A stretch of DNA of 64,000 nucleotides from Hyparrhenia diplandra (GCA_015847255.1 JADLZK010006407.1:1-64000), one strand, 5' to 3'; shown: positions 10,789 through 23,061, numbered from the stretch's first letter. Translations and numbers: made by a program. Notes: generated by a model not told the origin, from the sequence alone.

Positions 10789-11227
10789 GGGGGGAAGGAC
10801 AGCCTCCTTTCCATGACGACAACCAAGGACGCCCCTTCTCTGCAGCACGGGTACAAGGCACCGGCCAAGCAATTTCCTACACCTAGAGGACATGTACTCA
10901 CCGGCCCTCCTTGAGACTATAAAAGGGGGTGCCCGGGCATAGAGTAGGGCAAGTCGAAGCACCCACGCCTTGACTTCACACCACCGGCAACTAGCTCAAT
11001 CACCACACACGGAGACTTGAGGTTCCGGCCTCTCTCTCTCCCTCGCTTGTATCCCCTACTACGAGCACCTCGGAGCGATACGACCATTCACCCGACCGGG
11101 ACGTAGGGCCGGCGTTGACTGAACCAAGATACATCTTGTGTCATCTCACACCAACCATCCGATTCATGAGACGCCTTGAAGACAATTACTCGTCGGTTAG
11201 CCGTACCCCCGGTTCGAAACACCGACA
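10789..11227 (+). repeat. Tat-like 3' LTR, second part
   Basis: The continuation of the LTR after the solo LTR insertion. It contains a TATA box (TATAAAAG, 10918-10925), a CT-rich leader (about 11025-11050) and the terminus GGTTCGAAACACCGACA at 11227. The inverted copy at 19413-19870 has the same order of TATA, leader and GGTTCGAAAC-like end. Confidence 0.75.
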
Positions 11228-12362
11228 TGTACTATATGCACTAACCGCATACTAGTAAGGGATGAAATGATCATGCACATTATAATGATACCTTTGCTAT
11301 CTTGAAGTAGAGGATAGTCAATATGATTCTAATTTCGCTCCGCAATTGCAATGTGAAGTCCATTTAAATAGCTTGGTGAAGACCAAATATAGCAATATGA
11401 TTTCCATGCTTTACCCATATGAAATGAGAATCACTAATGATCAAGTGCACTTTCTTCATATTGTGGTTGGCTTGCTTTCTTTTTATCTTTGCTTGCATGA
11501 GAGAATACCACTTGAATTTTCATGAATATCTTTCTTTTTGGGTGTTGCTTGCTTTCTTTTGATCAACCCTTCTCGATTTCTTCAACTAAGCATCTTGAAT
11601 ATCCTTAGATCATCACTTCCATGTTGGCCTTCCAAGTATCCACTTGTCAATCCCTCTCTAGGGTGGCATGCCCTTCTCTAAGGAGAAGTGATCTCACCAA
11701 GAACTATCCTTGACACTCTCTTGAATTGAATTTGATTGATTGATCCAAGTGATGGACTTGATATGATGAGTAATCTTTAGATCTTCTTTAAGTCCTTTTC
11801 TTTCTTCTTGAAGAGATACAATGATCATTTGAACTCAAACTTGTCTCTCCATCTTGAGCTTGGTCTTGATCTCCAACTTGAGTACTAGATGTGTACAAAG
11901 CACACTCCCCCAAATCAATGGCTTTTTGTTCTCATTGCTTGTCATGCCTCTAACTCAATTCAAAACCAAACTTAGGTGCCTCATGATCATATCCATTCAA
12001 ACCAACTCAAATTTGACTACTAAGCATTTAATCCATTCAAACATCTCATATCAAGCAACATATGCATATATATCCAATTCAATCAACTCATATGCACCCA
12101 AATATATGTGATCAACTAGGAGTATACCTTTATAGCTCATGATCATCCAATAGCAAGCTTCAACTCAAATTATTTGCAAACCTTCCAATATTCCAATAAA
12201 TCACCACAACTTGAGTTATAGCACTTGTATGTTGTAGCACTTGGACTTCACTTGTCATGACTTGGCATTGGGATAAGAATAGCAATAAGCTTCAATACTT
12301 GACTCAATAACATGATGAACTTAATTGAATCAATCCTCCAATGCCATGGTGCCTACAAACAA
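11228..12362 (-). repeat. noncoding internal part of a Sirevirus-like element
   Basis: AT-rich sequence downstream (on the - strand) of the gag at 12363-14211. I see no protease, integrase or reverse transcriptase motif, only short chance frames and a CCTCATGATCATATCCATTC-type repeated A/T vocabulary. The pol genes are therefore absent: either a non-autonomous element or a truncation at 11228, where the Tat-like LTR ends. Confidence 0.4.
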
Positions 12363-14211
12363 TCATCCACTTTTTGATGGTACCCAAACTTGTTTGGGTC
12401 CTCTCAAGTTAGGTGCAACATACTTAGGCAATGCCTTAGTATGAGTAGCGGGATGTTTTGCCATAGCAACCAATGAGGTACCATTGTCATCCTTTCTAAG
12501 CACATTATCATTATCAATTGAAATAGGCTTAGAATTATCACCTAGGGGACATGAATGAGCCATGTGTCCCCTTTCCTGGCATAAGTAGCATCTTCTTTTC
12601 CGTTGAGCCTTTTATTCATTGCTCATGTAATGCTCCTTCTTGCCTTGCCTCTCATGAGTTGCTTGAGCTTTCTTCTCAAGCTTGCTAGGACACTCGAGGC
12701 AAAAGTGTCCCATGTCTTCACATTCAAAGCACTTGATGCGAGCAAACTTTATTTGCTTAGCTTGAATCTTGCTCATCATCTTGGCATCTTGGATATGAGT
12801 TAGATGCCTTGCATAAGCTCTTCCACCCCTTCTTGTTTTCTTCTTCATCTTCAAGTCATCAACTTTATCTTCATGATTGATCTTGACTTGATCTTGGGGT
12901 TTTGGTTGGAGCTTTTCTTGTTGCTTCAACTTGAGCTTTCCATCATTTGGACAAGCCTTAGCAAGATGTCCCATTTCATGGCATTGGTAGCACATGACAT
13001 GAGATAGCTTTTCTATCTTCTTAGCTTCTTTTCTTTTCTTCTTTCTTTCATCCTTGGTCAATCCACCTTTGAAGCCAAGTCCATGCCTCTTGCCATAGCT
13101 TCTTTGAGTCTTCAATATGTGCTCAAAGGTGACTTTTGAGTTGTAGCACCTTTGTACCTTGGCAAGCAAATTCTTCAATTCTCTTTTTGAGCTTATTGTT
13201 TTTCTTCAAAAGGTTAGTCTCACAAGACATAGAAGTAGAACAATCATCTAAAGAAGAAGAACATGGCATGTCTAATAAATCATCACAAGAGGTGGATACA
13301 TGCTTCTTGCCTACATCACAAGGGTTAGCACAAATATGTGATTGATCATTTGACCCAAGTGATGAGCTCTCACTAGTTTTAGATTTTTAATTTGAAAGCA
13401 TCTTAGTGAGTAAAGCATGGTCTTGTACCAAGTTATCATGAGTAACACTAAGTTCCTCATGAGCCAATTTTAGCACCTCATGTGAACAAGTAGTAACATA
13501 AAGTAGATGCTCTTGTTGTTCACATGTTGTCTTAAGCAAAGAGTTTTCATTTTTCAATTTCTTGTTTTTAGCATACTCTTTGTTTAAACCATGGATGAGA
13601 CTACATATGAGCTCAAAGTTTGGATCATCACAATCGACAACTACATCACCACAAGATACCTTGGTGTCACCATGTGACATGGAGCAATCCGGTGATGTAG
13701 ATGAACATGTAGAATCATCACCTTCATAGCCATCATCCTTGTCAAGTGATCTTGGGGTAGGAAGATCATAACCACTTGACCATGAGGTGGAGCAAGCTTC
13801 CACAATCACCGAATTGTGGCTATGCTCATCACCCTCATGAACCACCACCTTTGATGCCTCATCCTCAAACTTGCCATCATCCCATGTGGAGGCATCACCG
13901 AAGGTGTGCTTGATGGATTCCCACAACATATGTGCGGAACTCTTGATGTTCACCTTGTCATGCAACTCAAAACTCAAAGCATCGATTAAATAACTATAAG
14001 CATTAAAATCAAGATCAAATAGGACTTTTTGAGTTTTGGTTAGATTTCTATGGTCCATGACAAGATTGAGACCACGAGTGACAACCCACCAAACCTTAGG
14101 TCCCATGCCATGAAAATGGTCAAGCATATGGTGTTTCCACCGTGCAAAGTGTGTGCCATCAAAAATATGTGTGTCACTCAAACAAGCATTATCTAGCCCA
14201 CTAGTCACCAT
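12363..14211 (-). pseudogene. gag of a Sirevirus-like copia element
   Basis: The frame opens at 14211, about 40 bp past the primer-binding site, with MVTSGLDNACLSDTHIFDGT and continues through HFARWKHHM, a gag (UBN2-type) signature of copia elements that packages element RNA. The C-terminal half has three CCHC zinc knuckles (C-x2-C-x4-H-x4-C): CYQCHEMGHLAKAC near 12952-12993, CFECEDMGHFCLEC near 12691-12731 and CYLCQERGHMAHSC near 12547-12590. A stop near 13387, a frame change around 13180 and a stop between the second and third knuckle break it into three pieces. Three knuckles is more than the usual one. No protease follows, so the product could only be gag. Confidence 0.8.
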
Positions 14212-14249
14212 CCTCTCGGGTCGGTAAAGACCACTAAATGAGAGACCAC

Positions 14250-14264
14250 GGCTCTGATACCACT
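14250..14264 (-). other. primer-binding site (initiator tRNA-Met type)
   Basis: The - strand reads AGTGGTATCAGAGCC directly after the LTR end. TGGTATCAGAGC is the standard copia primer-binding site, complementary to the 3' end of initiator tRNA-Met. It fixes the orientation and the LTR border. Confidence 0.9.
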
Positions 14265-16723
14265 TGAAGGGTCGAGATGGGGACTAGAGGGGGGGTGAAT
14301 AGTCCTTTCTAAAACTAATTGCGCCGGCTAAACAAATATAGTGCGGAATTGAAACTATTCGTTTAGCCAAGACTTCATCCCTCTAGCTATGACTCTAAAT
14401 CATCTCACAAAAGATCCTACACAAAGCAAATGAGGTGATAAGCCTAGCTTGAGCTCCTAACCGTTTCTATTGCAAGGTCACACAAACCTATGCACTAGTA
14501 CTTCAAACAAGGGTGAGCTCCTACACAATTCTAATGAGCAAAAGCACAAAGCCAACCTAAGCTCACTAGATGCACAATGGACAAGGCGACACACGCCTAA
14601 CCCAAAGGCTCAAATTACTTAGCTACACAAACTAAGCAAAGCAACTAAACAAGCTACACAAGCTAGTAATTGCAAGAGCTACTCCACAAGCACAAGCACA
14701 AAGTATAAATGAATGTAAATACAAAGCTTGTGATTTGGAGAATGCAAACCACCGAGAAGAGTAGACAAGTTGACGCCGGTGATTTTTTTTACCGAGGTAT
14801 CAGGAAGCTTGCAAACTTCCCCCTACTCCTCGTTGTGTCGACCAACACATTGGGTGGTTCCTTCGGTGTTTCACCTAGATGGTTCTTCGGTGTGATCCTC
14901 AAATCACTTGCCCCTCAAGGCACACCCCATAAGGCACCGCAAGACACCACTCTCAAGTGAGCCCCTTAAGGCACCGCGATTGAACCCACACACACAAGTG
15001 CGGTAACTCAATGATACGCTCTAGTAATGTTGCTCTTCACGATCCCTGTGAGGTGAGCATGAACCTCTCACAAATCCTCCTCCGGAGCACCGCACAATCT
15101 CCAATTGCATGCTTCAACGGAGTCACAATCTCCAAACCGTCTAGGTGATGACAATCACCAAGAGTAATAGGAAATCCACAATCACAATAACCACCTAGTG
15201 CCACAAATATGAATCCCAAAATTCAATGCACTAGGTATCCCAATCCCCTCTCAAATTAGCTCTAATCTTGAGTGGAATCAAATGGGGAATAGGTGGATCT
15301 TCAACCTCTCATCCACACCCACACAGGGTGCTCAATCTCTCTAAGAAATTTTAGCTCAAATCATAGAAGAGATTGAGGAGAGGATGAACCCTAGCTCACC
15401 AAGAGCAAAAGGGAACAAAGGCTCACTGTAATTTTCGGAATATGCCAGAGCTAGAGAAAGGAGGACAGCAGCTCACATATATACTCAGCTCCCAACGGCT
15501 AGAAGCTGCCTCCCATGCTTCCTTCGGTCAGACCTCCAATGGGTGGAAGAGCAGGCAGCCGGCGGCGCTCTCCTCTGTTCTTCTTTTCGTAACTTTGTTC
15601 GGTCTTGAGTCGAGCAGCAGCAGCGGTAGCATACTTCGATGGAACGGACCAGCTCGTGTGCGTTCGGCAGGAGCATCTCGACTTGGGCCTCGTGAGTGCA
15701 ACGAAGCAGCAAGGTGGCCCAACAGCTTGCGGTGTCCTGGCCCATCACGTGGTCGACGAGGCGCCCCTCACGCCGAGACCCAGAAGCAGAGGCAGTCATG
15801 CATGCGGTAGCCTGGCTACTTCTAATTTTAATCCTCTCGCTCAAGTCCAAAAGCCAGCAAACACATTCTATAATTAACCATGCCTGCGGGTCCCACTCCA
15901 TAAATAGTAAATGCAAAGCACGAAGACCTCCATTCATATTTTCTTTCCTCTACATGTAGCAATGGGCGACCGACTTTCTTCCTCCTCTAATTCTCATCCA
16001 AATATTTAATGAAATCTTGATTCAAAATAATATGCTATCATATCTAAAATATGTCAAACCTCATGAGCATAATTGGATAACATTTCTCAAGCCTTTTTTC
16101 AAAGAGATTCTCAATAAGTCACCACGTCACTAACCAAAATACACATGCAATTAGCAATTCAAATTAGTGGCACTAGGTGAGTAAAGCGATTGAAGTTTTT
16201 TCCCTCTTCATAGTACGGTTATCGAACCTAAATCTGGTCATAACCTTCTCTACCCACCTATGACCGGCGAAATGAAATGCCCTATAGGTTATACCTTTGC
16301 CTTGCGCATTTCCATTCCGCCTCCTCCAAGTGTCGAAGCAACAAATGCAACAACACGATCAAAAATAATATGATCCATTTCATATCATCACATGACCCTA
16401 TTGGTACATCGATCTTGACCTCACTTGCTCTTCACCATTGCGTCGGTCCATCGGCGCCAAGTCTTGCACAAGCTTCACCGCCTCGCGGTCCATCACTTCA
16501 AAGCCTTGACTTGCCCTTCACACTTGCAACCGGTCCATCAAGTCAAGCCTTGTCTTGATCTTCACCACCTTGGTCACATGACTTCATGTCATGTCTCATA
16601 TGCAATAAAGCTCCTTCATTGCGTCATCACATGTGAACTAATCTTCGTGTATTATCTCAATCACACATTATTAGTTCACCTAATGTTGACACTCAATTAC
16701 CAAAAACCACAAGGGACCTTTCA
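14265..16723 (-). repeat. 5' LTR of the Sirevirus-like element
   Basis: A 2,459-bp LTR which, on the - strand, starts TGAAAGGTCCCTTGTGG and ends CCATCTCGACCCTTCA next to the primer-binding site, so TG...CA ends are present. A TATA-like run (TATATATG, - strand, around 15474-15485) lies inside. Open frames here, such as the 150-codon one at 15485-15937, are in noncoding LTR sequence. The other LTR of this element is not in the window. Confidence 0.85.
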
Positions 16724-16737
16724 TCAGGTGGCCGCGG

Positions 16738-17760
16738 GCGTCGGGCGACGGACGGCCTCCGCACCGAGCTGGTGGCAGAGCGGAAAGCACGTCGTCCTTG
16801 GCTGCCCGGTGGTCGAGCCGAGCGGGGCGGTGCAGCGGGCTCGGACAGGACGCGGGCGGTGGGAGAGAGGCGTCACGCGTCAGCCGCGGGCCCGACGCGG
16901 TCCTTGGCCACCATCGGGACTCTCACCCGAGAGGCGAGACGACGCGGAGGGACGCGGCGATGAGGGAGGTCGCCATCAAGACCGCCGAGGCCACCATCGA
17001 GGCGGCAAAGAAGCGGGCGGACGACGCCGAGAAAGTCGCTCACTTCCTCGTCTGAGAAGAACGCCCGGTACGGGCCTCCCTTCGCCTCCCCGCTTCCTTG
17101 GTTTGGTGTCGTCTGGACTCTCACATTCTTCTTGCGTTTCCGTGGTAGATCTGTAGAAGAAATTGGATGCCTCGAACAACGACGCCAACGAGTACGAGGC
17201 CCTCCTCAACGAGGAGATGAAGGAACACGGGGCCCTACAGACATTGTAGCCGCGGTGTGCGAGGCCTTCGAGGTGGCCGAGAACGAGGAAGGGACCTCGA
17301 CGCCGACGTTTCACGGGCCTCTCGGCCAAGTACAAGGGCGCATCCGGCGCACTCCATGAAGGGGTGAAGCCGCGCCGGGGTCGCCCGGCCGCACCGCCTC
17401 AACCTAGACCTTCAGCACATCGGCGAGGGCTGGGTCCTAGACGAGGACCCGGAGAAGGCGAGGACGCAGGCGCTCCAGTATCTTGCCGAGGTGGAGGGAG
17501 CCGGGACCGCCCTCGCGACGAGGTTCGAGGAAGACCGGGTTCCTCCTCAAGTGGCCGACTTCGCCGACACGCCGGCGCCGACTCCCCCGCCGACCCCGGC
17601 CTTCCCGATGCCGATGAGCCCGCAGCCGACGCACCCTCCTCCAATGTTGCGCCCCGTCAGGGCCCCTACCATCGACCAAAGCGCCTCCCCCGAGTTGAGA
17701 GAGAATCTGTGGCACCCGCCTGCGTGCGGGTTTAAAACATTTGTGTGTACCTCGGGGCCA
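16738..17760 (+). pseudogene. antisense extra ORF of the second Tat-like element
   Basis: This runs opposite to its own element, which is on the - strand. Broken frames encode a helical N-terminal part (LRTELVAERKA near 16760; EAAKKRADDAEKVAHFLV ending at 17055), then after an apparent intron ANEYEALLNEEMKEHGALQT near 17190, and later LQYLAEVEGAGTALATRFEE near 17480 with a proline-rich tail (17570-17650). This arrangement resembles the coiled-coil C-terminal part of proteins often annotated in grasses as unclassified retrotransposon or gypsy-type transposon proteins. At least three frame changes are needed. A Sirevirus-like LTR inserted at 16724 removes the upstream end. Confidence 0.55.
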
Positions 17761-18479
17761 TAAGGCCCCATAAATACTTTTGAGGCACCGGCCTCCATGT
17801 TTGGTTTGTTTCTTTGGTTTCTGTTAGCTTTCTTACGGGGTTTTCCTTTTTTACCGGACTACCCGTGACGGCTATCGGGGGTCGCCCTGCAGCTTCGAGG
17901 GTGTCGGACGGTCCCAAGATGCCTTCCCTTGCATGATGTTTTTGTTGGGAAGAAGTAAGCATAGAAACTTAAAGGAAGGTACATGCTGAGGTACTTCTTA
18001 GGAAGGTAATTTTTAGTTGACCCTCGGGCCTTGAGCAAGGTGCCTGGCTAGGACCGATTCTGCGGCGTTCGAGGGAGCCCCGAGCGTGCCCTTAGTCGAA
18101 GCACGAGTACGGGTGCCTCTAGTGGATGGCCCGAGGCTCGGCGGACTTTTCCTAAGGTTCCTCTAGGTTCCCAGGATGCCACGGACCGGCCCCTTGCTTG
18201 GCGCATCTTGTTCACGGTGGAAGGTAGTCCCCGCGTTTCATTATTTTAGGTGAGCTTTTTCGCATGAGGAGGGAGGCTTTAGGCGATAAACGGATGGTGA
18301 GCTTTGGGTGCCCTAGCCCTCGGTGGTGTTAGAGCGTCCCGACGCTCGACCACACGCCGATCATTTTAAGACCCTTCTCGTTCATGCTTAGGTCACCTAT
18401 TTTATTCAAACTTGACAGGGCTCGAAAGAGAGCCTTTTTTAACAAACATAAAGAGCGGGTACAAATAGACGTGCCAGCG
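17761..18479. repeat. internal sequence of the Tat-like element, no gene seen
   Basis: Between the antisense ORF and the - strand ORF. T-rich at first (17790-17860), then mixed composition. No frame longer than about 80 codons and no motif recognised. Confidence 0.3.
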
Positions 18480-19412
18480 TTATTTGCGGGCAGCAGTCCC
18501 AACGGGGGAGAAACAACATAACTTGTTCGTGACGAAGAGACCGAAGCTTCTGCGTTGTCGCCCCATGCCGGGCTTCGGTCCATGCTTCACGCATTCCTTC
18601 CGCAGACCGAGTCGGTGTCGGAGTCGCCGAGGCGCGGGTTCCACGACGCGAGTAGGTGCGCCATGGGCTGCTCGGCGGCGATCCGGGGAGCCCGGCCGAG
18701 CCCTCGGCGCTCCCGTGCCCCGGGACCTCCGCGGCCACAAGCGGATCATAAGTAGTCCAGGTGGCGCCGGGGCGCCCCTGTGTCCCCGGCCGTAGCGTGA
18801 GGGGGCGCGGGGCTCATCGCCGCCCCACCGAACCGCCGATCGGGGTGAGGCGGCCTCCGTGCGTCGGGATGGGGGAGGAGTGCCCTCCCGTGACGGGACG
18901 GTCCTCCCGAGGGTGAGCCGTGTCTCCCGTATCTCCATCCGCGTGGGGGAAGGTGGAGCCGGACCGATCGTGGCTTGGAAGCGTGGGGGCCACCGCGGCG
19001 TCGGGCGGAAGTGGCGCCGAACGTGGGTCCCCTTCCTATGTGGAGCCCCATACATGGCCCTAGGTGGGCGTCGAGCATAGTTGGTGACGACGGCATCGAG
19101 GTAAGCGTGCCTCTCGACGACTTCGGCGGTAGGTGCCGCCGGGTTTGGCGGTACCGGCCCCCATTGCCCGAGGCTGTCGGCGACCGGAGCCCGCTCCCTT
19201 GGTAGGGATGGATCTCGCAGATCAATCATCCGAGAGGCCGGAGGGGCGATGAAGTGGCCGTAGTCGTGAGAGAGGCACCGCAGGTTCCCCGCCCCGGGGT
19301 GATGGTGAGGAACGTGGCCGGGCATGCTTGGAAATCGACGCAGTTGATCAGCCATCCGGAACCGAGTGGGAGAAGTGCTTGACGCCGCAGCCTCCCCTAC
19401 CGGGCGTGCCAA
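18480..19412 (-). CDS. 310-codon ORF directly behind the Tat-like 5' LTR, function unknown
   Basis: An uninterrupted frame on the - strand from an ATG at 19412, starting MARPVGEAAASS and containing ADQLRRFPSMPGHVPHHHPG at about residues 22-41. It is rich in Arg, Pro and Ala, partly because the DNA is GC-rich. It begins at the end of the LTR and overlaps the probable primer-binding site, so the true start may be one of the later Met codons (for example in FRMADQL). It lies where gag would be expected but shows no retrotransposon gag or zinc-knuckle motif. It could be a decayed gag leader, a lineage-specific ORF, or chance openness in GC-rich DNA. Confidence 0.35.
   Translation of the reverse strand: MARPVGEAAASSTSPTRFRMADQLRRFPSMPGHVPHHHPGAGNLRCLSHDYGHFIAPPASRMIDLRDPSLPRERAPVADSLGQWGPVPPNPAAPTAEVVERHAYLDAVVTNYARRPPRAMYGAPHRKGTHVRRHFRPTPRWPPRFQATIGPAPPSPTRMEIRETRLTLGRTVPSREGTPPPSRRTEAASPRSAVRWGGDEPRAPSRYGRGHRGAPAPPGLLMIRLWPRRSRGTGAPRARPGSPDRRRAAHGAPTRVVEPAPRRLRHRLGLRKECVKHGPKPGMGRQRRSFGLFVTNKLCCFSPVGTAARK
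19393..19411 (-). other. probable primer-binding site of the second Tat-like element
   Basis: On the - strand the LTR end is followed by TTGGCACGCCCGGTAGGGG. TGG at the start and a G/C-rich 18-mer next to the LTR fit a tRNA-complementary site. I cannot assign the tRNA with confidence. Confidence 0.45.
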
Positions 19413-20510
19413 CCGCCGTTGTTTCGAACCGGGGGTACATCTAACCGAGTAGTAATTGTGCTGCGCGTCCCAGGAACTGGATGGTTGGTGCGAGATGACA
19501 CAAGATGTATACTGGTTCAGGCCAACGCCGGCCCTACATCCAGTCAGGTGAATGGCTGTGTATCTGCACTGAGGTGCTCGTAGTAGGGGAATACAAGCAA
19601 GGTGAGAGAGAGAGGCCGAAACCTCAAGTCTCCGTGCGTGGTGATTGAGCTAAGTTGCCAATGGTGTGAAGCCAAGGCATGTGTGCTTCGACTTGCCCTA
19701 TTCTATGCCCGGGCACCCCCTTTTATAGTCACAAGGAGGGCCGGCGAGTACATGTCCTCCGGTGTAGGAATTTGCTTGGTCGGTGCCTTATACCCGAGCT
19801 ACGTGAGAAGGGGCATCCTTGGTTGTCGCCGCGGTGGAAGGGGATCGCCCTTCCCCGATCTTTGGTGTCCTCTCGGGTGACGTGGATCCGCAATGATTTA
19901 CGCCGAGGGGTCATTGACCTCCGAGACCCTTGCTTTTCTGGGAGGTGGATGCTCCGAGGAGGGTGGCAACAATGTGTCCGAGGGGTACGCCGATGGTGAC
20001 CGAAGTCTTGTCATTGCCCTCCCGAGGGGTTGGCGTCGCGGGCTGGCTCTGATGTCATCCGAGACCCTTCGGGATGGGCACGTGAGATGACATTACAATG
20101 GGGGTGGTTGCCACAATTACACGGTGATTCGCGAACGGCGCGCCTAACAATTGCATTCGGGGACGAGCCGACGGGGTCACGCGAAGGATTTGACCACCGC
20201 GAGGCCCTCACGGTGAGGGAATCCGGGTGTCGGGCGGCCAGCTTTGTCGCGCGGACCTCCCGCCCCGTCCTTGTTGTTCGCGTCCGTTGTCGAGCGGCGA
20301 GATACCGAGGGGTTCTCCCGGGGGGTTTCAGCGATCCGACCCGATCGTCCTCTTCCGAGAGGGGGGTCGGGCGAGTCGTTGATTCCCTCGCTCCGGGGAG
20401 GCCCTCGGCTGAGGTCCTTCTCGGGCCGTCTTGTCTGTTGATGACGTGTCGAGGCCGATTACTTCCTTGGTTGATTGCGTCGAGGGTGTCATTTATTTTG
20501 GCACCCGACA
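19412..20510 (-). repeat. 5' LTR of the second Tat-like element
   Basis: About 1.1 kb. On the - strand it begins TGTCGGGTGCCAAAA (20510) and ends near GGTTCGAAACAACGG. It is the inverted, uninterrupted counterpart of 8245-8884 plus 10789-11227. TATA box TATAAAAG on the - strand at 19719-19726, followed by a CT-rich leader (19596-19612). The outer edge abuts a Sirevirus-like LTR at 20511, which lacks its own first part, so this element probably inserted into that LTR. Confidence 0.75.
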
Positions 20511-22292
20511 CTAAGTGTATGATTAGATTGGAGATTGGTCAAGCCAATGATGGAGCAAGGTGGTCATGGTGGAAGGTGATCAAGTGCTCACGTGGCATGG
20601 ATTCGAGGATCAAAATGGGCTCAAGGCAACGGTATAACTGTAGGGTCATTTTGATTTCACACTCAAGACACCATAGAGGGTGTGAGTGATTTAGGATCGA
20701 TGGCCGGAGCTATAAAGAGGGGAAAACCTCGGGAACATCAATCCTCGTGTGCCACTAGGTTCAAAATTCATATGCATGCATTCTAACCTAGAAAGCTAAC
20801 CCAACCTTCGAAATTGATTGTGAAAATGCTAACACACGAGCACATGATGATGTACACGTGGTGATGTTGGCACACTTGCGAAGGAGGTGATGGTTGCGAG
20901 GGGTTGAGATGGGTTTGGTTACTCGCAAGCTCGGCGGGATTCGATGCTTTTGAGAAAATGAAACGTCTATTTTCTATTACGCTGGATGCATTGTGGTGGT
21001 GAAAACATGCTATTCCACGTGCTCAAGTTGGTATACTTGTTGGATAGCATGACAAAGCAAAGGCGATGGAGAAACGATGACATTTCGCAGTGGAATGCCG
21101 ACCGGACCCTGCGACCGGATCTTTGGATCGACGCTAGGATCCCCGACGGAGCGTCCGATCGATTCGGTAAGGGGGTCGAACCGCTAGTTTGCCGACCGGT
21201 GCGTCCCGGCCGGTGATCGGACCCTCCGACCGGACGCTGGGATCAGCTCATCGGTAGCGTAGGCCCGGTCGGTTGTCCCTGTCTCGCCGGACACCGACCC
21301 GGTGCGCCCCGGCCACGACCGGTAAGCGCCCGGTCAGCCCGACGAGCGGAGGCGTCCGGTCAGCCCGTGCTGGCTGGATTTTGGGCACCAACGGCTACTT
21401 TTTGTTGTGTGGCATATATATACTTGTTGGCCGGCCCATGGCTCACTCTCTTGGACATTTGAATCATTCCTAACATCATTTGAGCTGAGCAAACTCTCTC
21501 CTCCTCATTGTTCTTGCTTGTGAGCACATTTATTGTGAGTTGAGGAGATTCAAGTGCATTGCTTTGAGTGTTTGCATTTAGAGGCACTTGAGGGTCGTCG
21601 TTGCCGGTGGATTTCTTGTTGCTCTTGGAGAGCACCACTCCTAGACCGGCTCGGTGATTGTGGAGGCGTTGGGAAGAGAAGGAGATTGTTGTTGCCCACC
21701 TCCGGTGGTATTGTGAGGGGTTTGTGATCTTCCCCGGCAGAGTGCCGAATTGATACTCAAGTGGATTGCGCGTGTCGTTGAGTTACCCCTCAATCGAGTG
21801 GTGTCAAGAGAGCCTAGTGAGGCAAGGCGTGCGCGCCACCTTGATCCACCGTTGAGGCGGTCGACACAACAGGAGACTAGCTTGAGGGTGCTCAAGTGAA
21901 CTCCGGGTGAACAAATCATTGTCTTCATCATTTATGTTGATTGATTGTCTCCCAGTGACTAGTTCATTGCCTCGACGGTTCGGTATAACACCTCCTCTCT
22001 ACCTAGCTTTACTTCATACATATATTGTGCTAGTGTAGACTTGCTAGTTGACTAGGTTGCTTAGAATTGTTTAGTGTAATTCACCTTGGTCACCTAGCTA
22101 GAGAAGTAGTGACATAGCTCTTGAGTGCTCTAGAGACTTAAATATACTAGAATTGTCACTAGGAGGCTTGCCGACAAGTAGAGCTAGCGCAACCACAATT
22201 ACGCTTTGTTGTTATCTAACAAGTTGTTCTAAGTGTTTTGTAGAAATTTTATTAGGCTATTCACCCCTCCTCTAGCCTTTTAGGACCTTACA
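20511..22292 (+). repeat. Sirevirus-like copia LTR, 5' truncated
   Basis: The end, GGCTATTCACCCCTCCTCTAG then GGACCTTACA, is the characteristic end of this LTR group. A GC-rich block (about 21090-21370) with repeated CCGACCGG and GACCGG units precedes a TATA-like run (ATATATATAC, 21414-21423). The usual first 100-200 bp are missing at the junction with the Tat-like LTR (20510/20511). No primer-binding site follows; instead the 3' internal part of another Sirevirus-like element starts, so this is a solo or otherwise orphan LTR. Confidence 0.65.
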
Positions 22293-23051
22293 CTTCCACC
22301 ACTCCAGCTCCTACAGAGGGTCAGATGGCACCAGTAATAGTCTCAGCTCAAACCGGTGGCACCACTGCATTCTGAGACCCTCCCGGCTCCCTCGAGCCGG
22401 CCCCGAGGGCGCTTCTCGGCCGGTGACACTACCTAAGGGTCCGTTAGCTACAGCGGGTCAGCCAGCCATAGCGGGTCGGCCCGCCTATTTGCGGCACGGC
22501 CCAACAAGAGGGGGCCGGCAGCCTAGTCCTCGGGACGAGCCTGCATAACGTTGACAGATACATAGTGACTCCTCATCCACCAGGGACCGACTCGTCTGCA
22601 CCTCCTCCTCCGACCGACCCATAGATTTTGGTTCTTGATGCCAAAAGGGGAGAGGGATCGAGTATGCTAGCTTTAGGGGGAGCTTGTGAGAGGGTTTCAT
22701 CTTTTGATGTGTTAGATACTTCATGCAACATGTTTATGTTTCTATGCACTTGTTGTACTTTCGTTGATGCATTTGTGGATCTTATGTGACTATGTGCTCT
22801 CTACTTTGTTTTATCAATGTCATGTCACATGTTTAATGCTCATATGCTTTGCTTCCATGCTTTACTCTGATTTCATATGAGCTTTACATTGTACTTATGC
22901 TTAAATCATATTCTGTTGTACAATGTGGACTTAGCTTGCATGGACTTGTTCTAACCCCTTGTGCTGTTATTGTCACAAGTTCATGCAATCTAAGCGGTTG
23001 AAAACCTCCTTTCTTTCACATACTCGAGGTTGTTGTCATCAATTACCAAAA
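22293..23051 (+). repeat. 3' internal part of a Sirevirus-like element
   Basis: Leads into the polypurine tract and LTR at 23052-24505. The last 100 bp (AACCTCCTTTC, CTCGAGGTTGTTGTCATCAA) match the inverted internal sequence at 39417-39510. Two AAAAGGGG or TAGGGGGAGC runs at about 22645 and 22675 are extra polypurine-like tracts. No pol motif remains; short frames only. Confidence 0.5.
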
Positions 23052-23061
23052 AGGGGGAGAT
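23052..23061 (+). other. polypurine tract
   Basis: AGGGGGAGAT directly before the LTR start TGAAGGCATCTAGGCC. AAAAAGGGGGAGAT is the usual form in these copia elements, and its mirror image occurs at 39402-39416. Confidence 0.8.

Noticed and set aside
11209..11221. tRNA B-box-like GGTTCGAAAC (also at 19421 in inverted form)
   Set aside because: It is the conserved end of the Tat-like LTR. No A box or cloverleaf could be found around it.
15485..15937. 150-codon frame on the - strand
   Set aside because: Lies wholly inside a Sirevirus-like LTR. No homology recognised and overlapping frames on the other strand are just as long.
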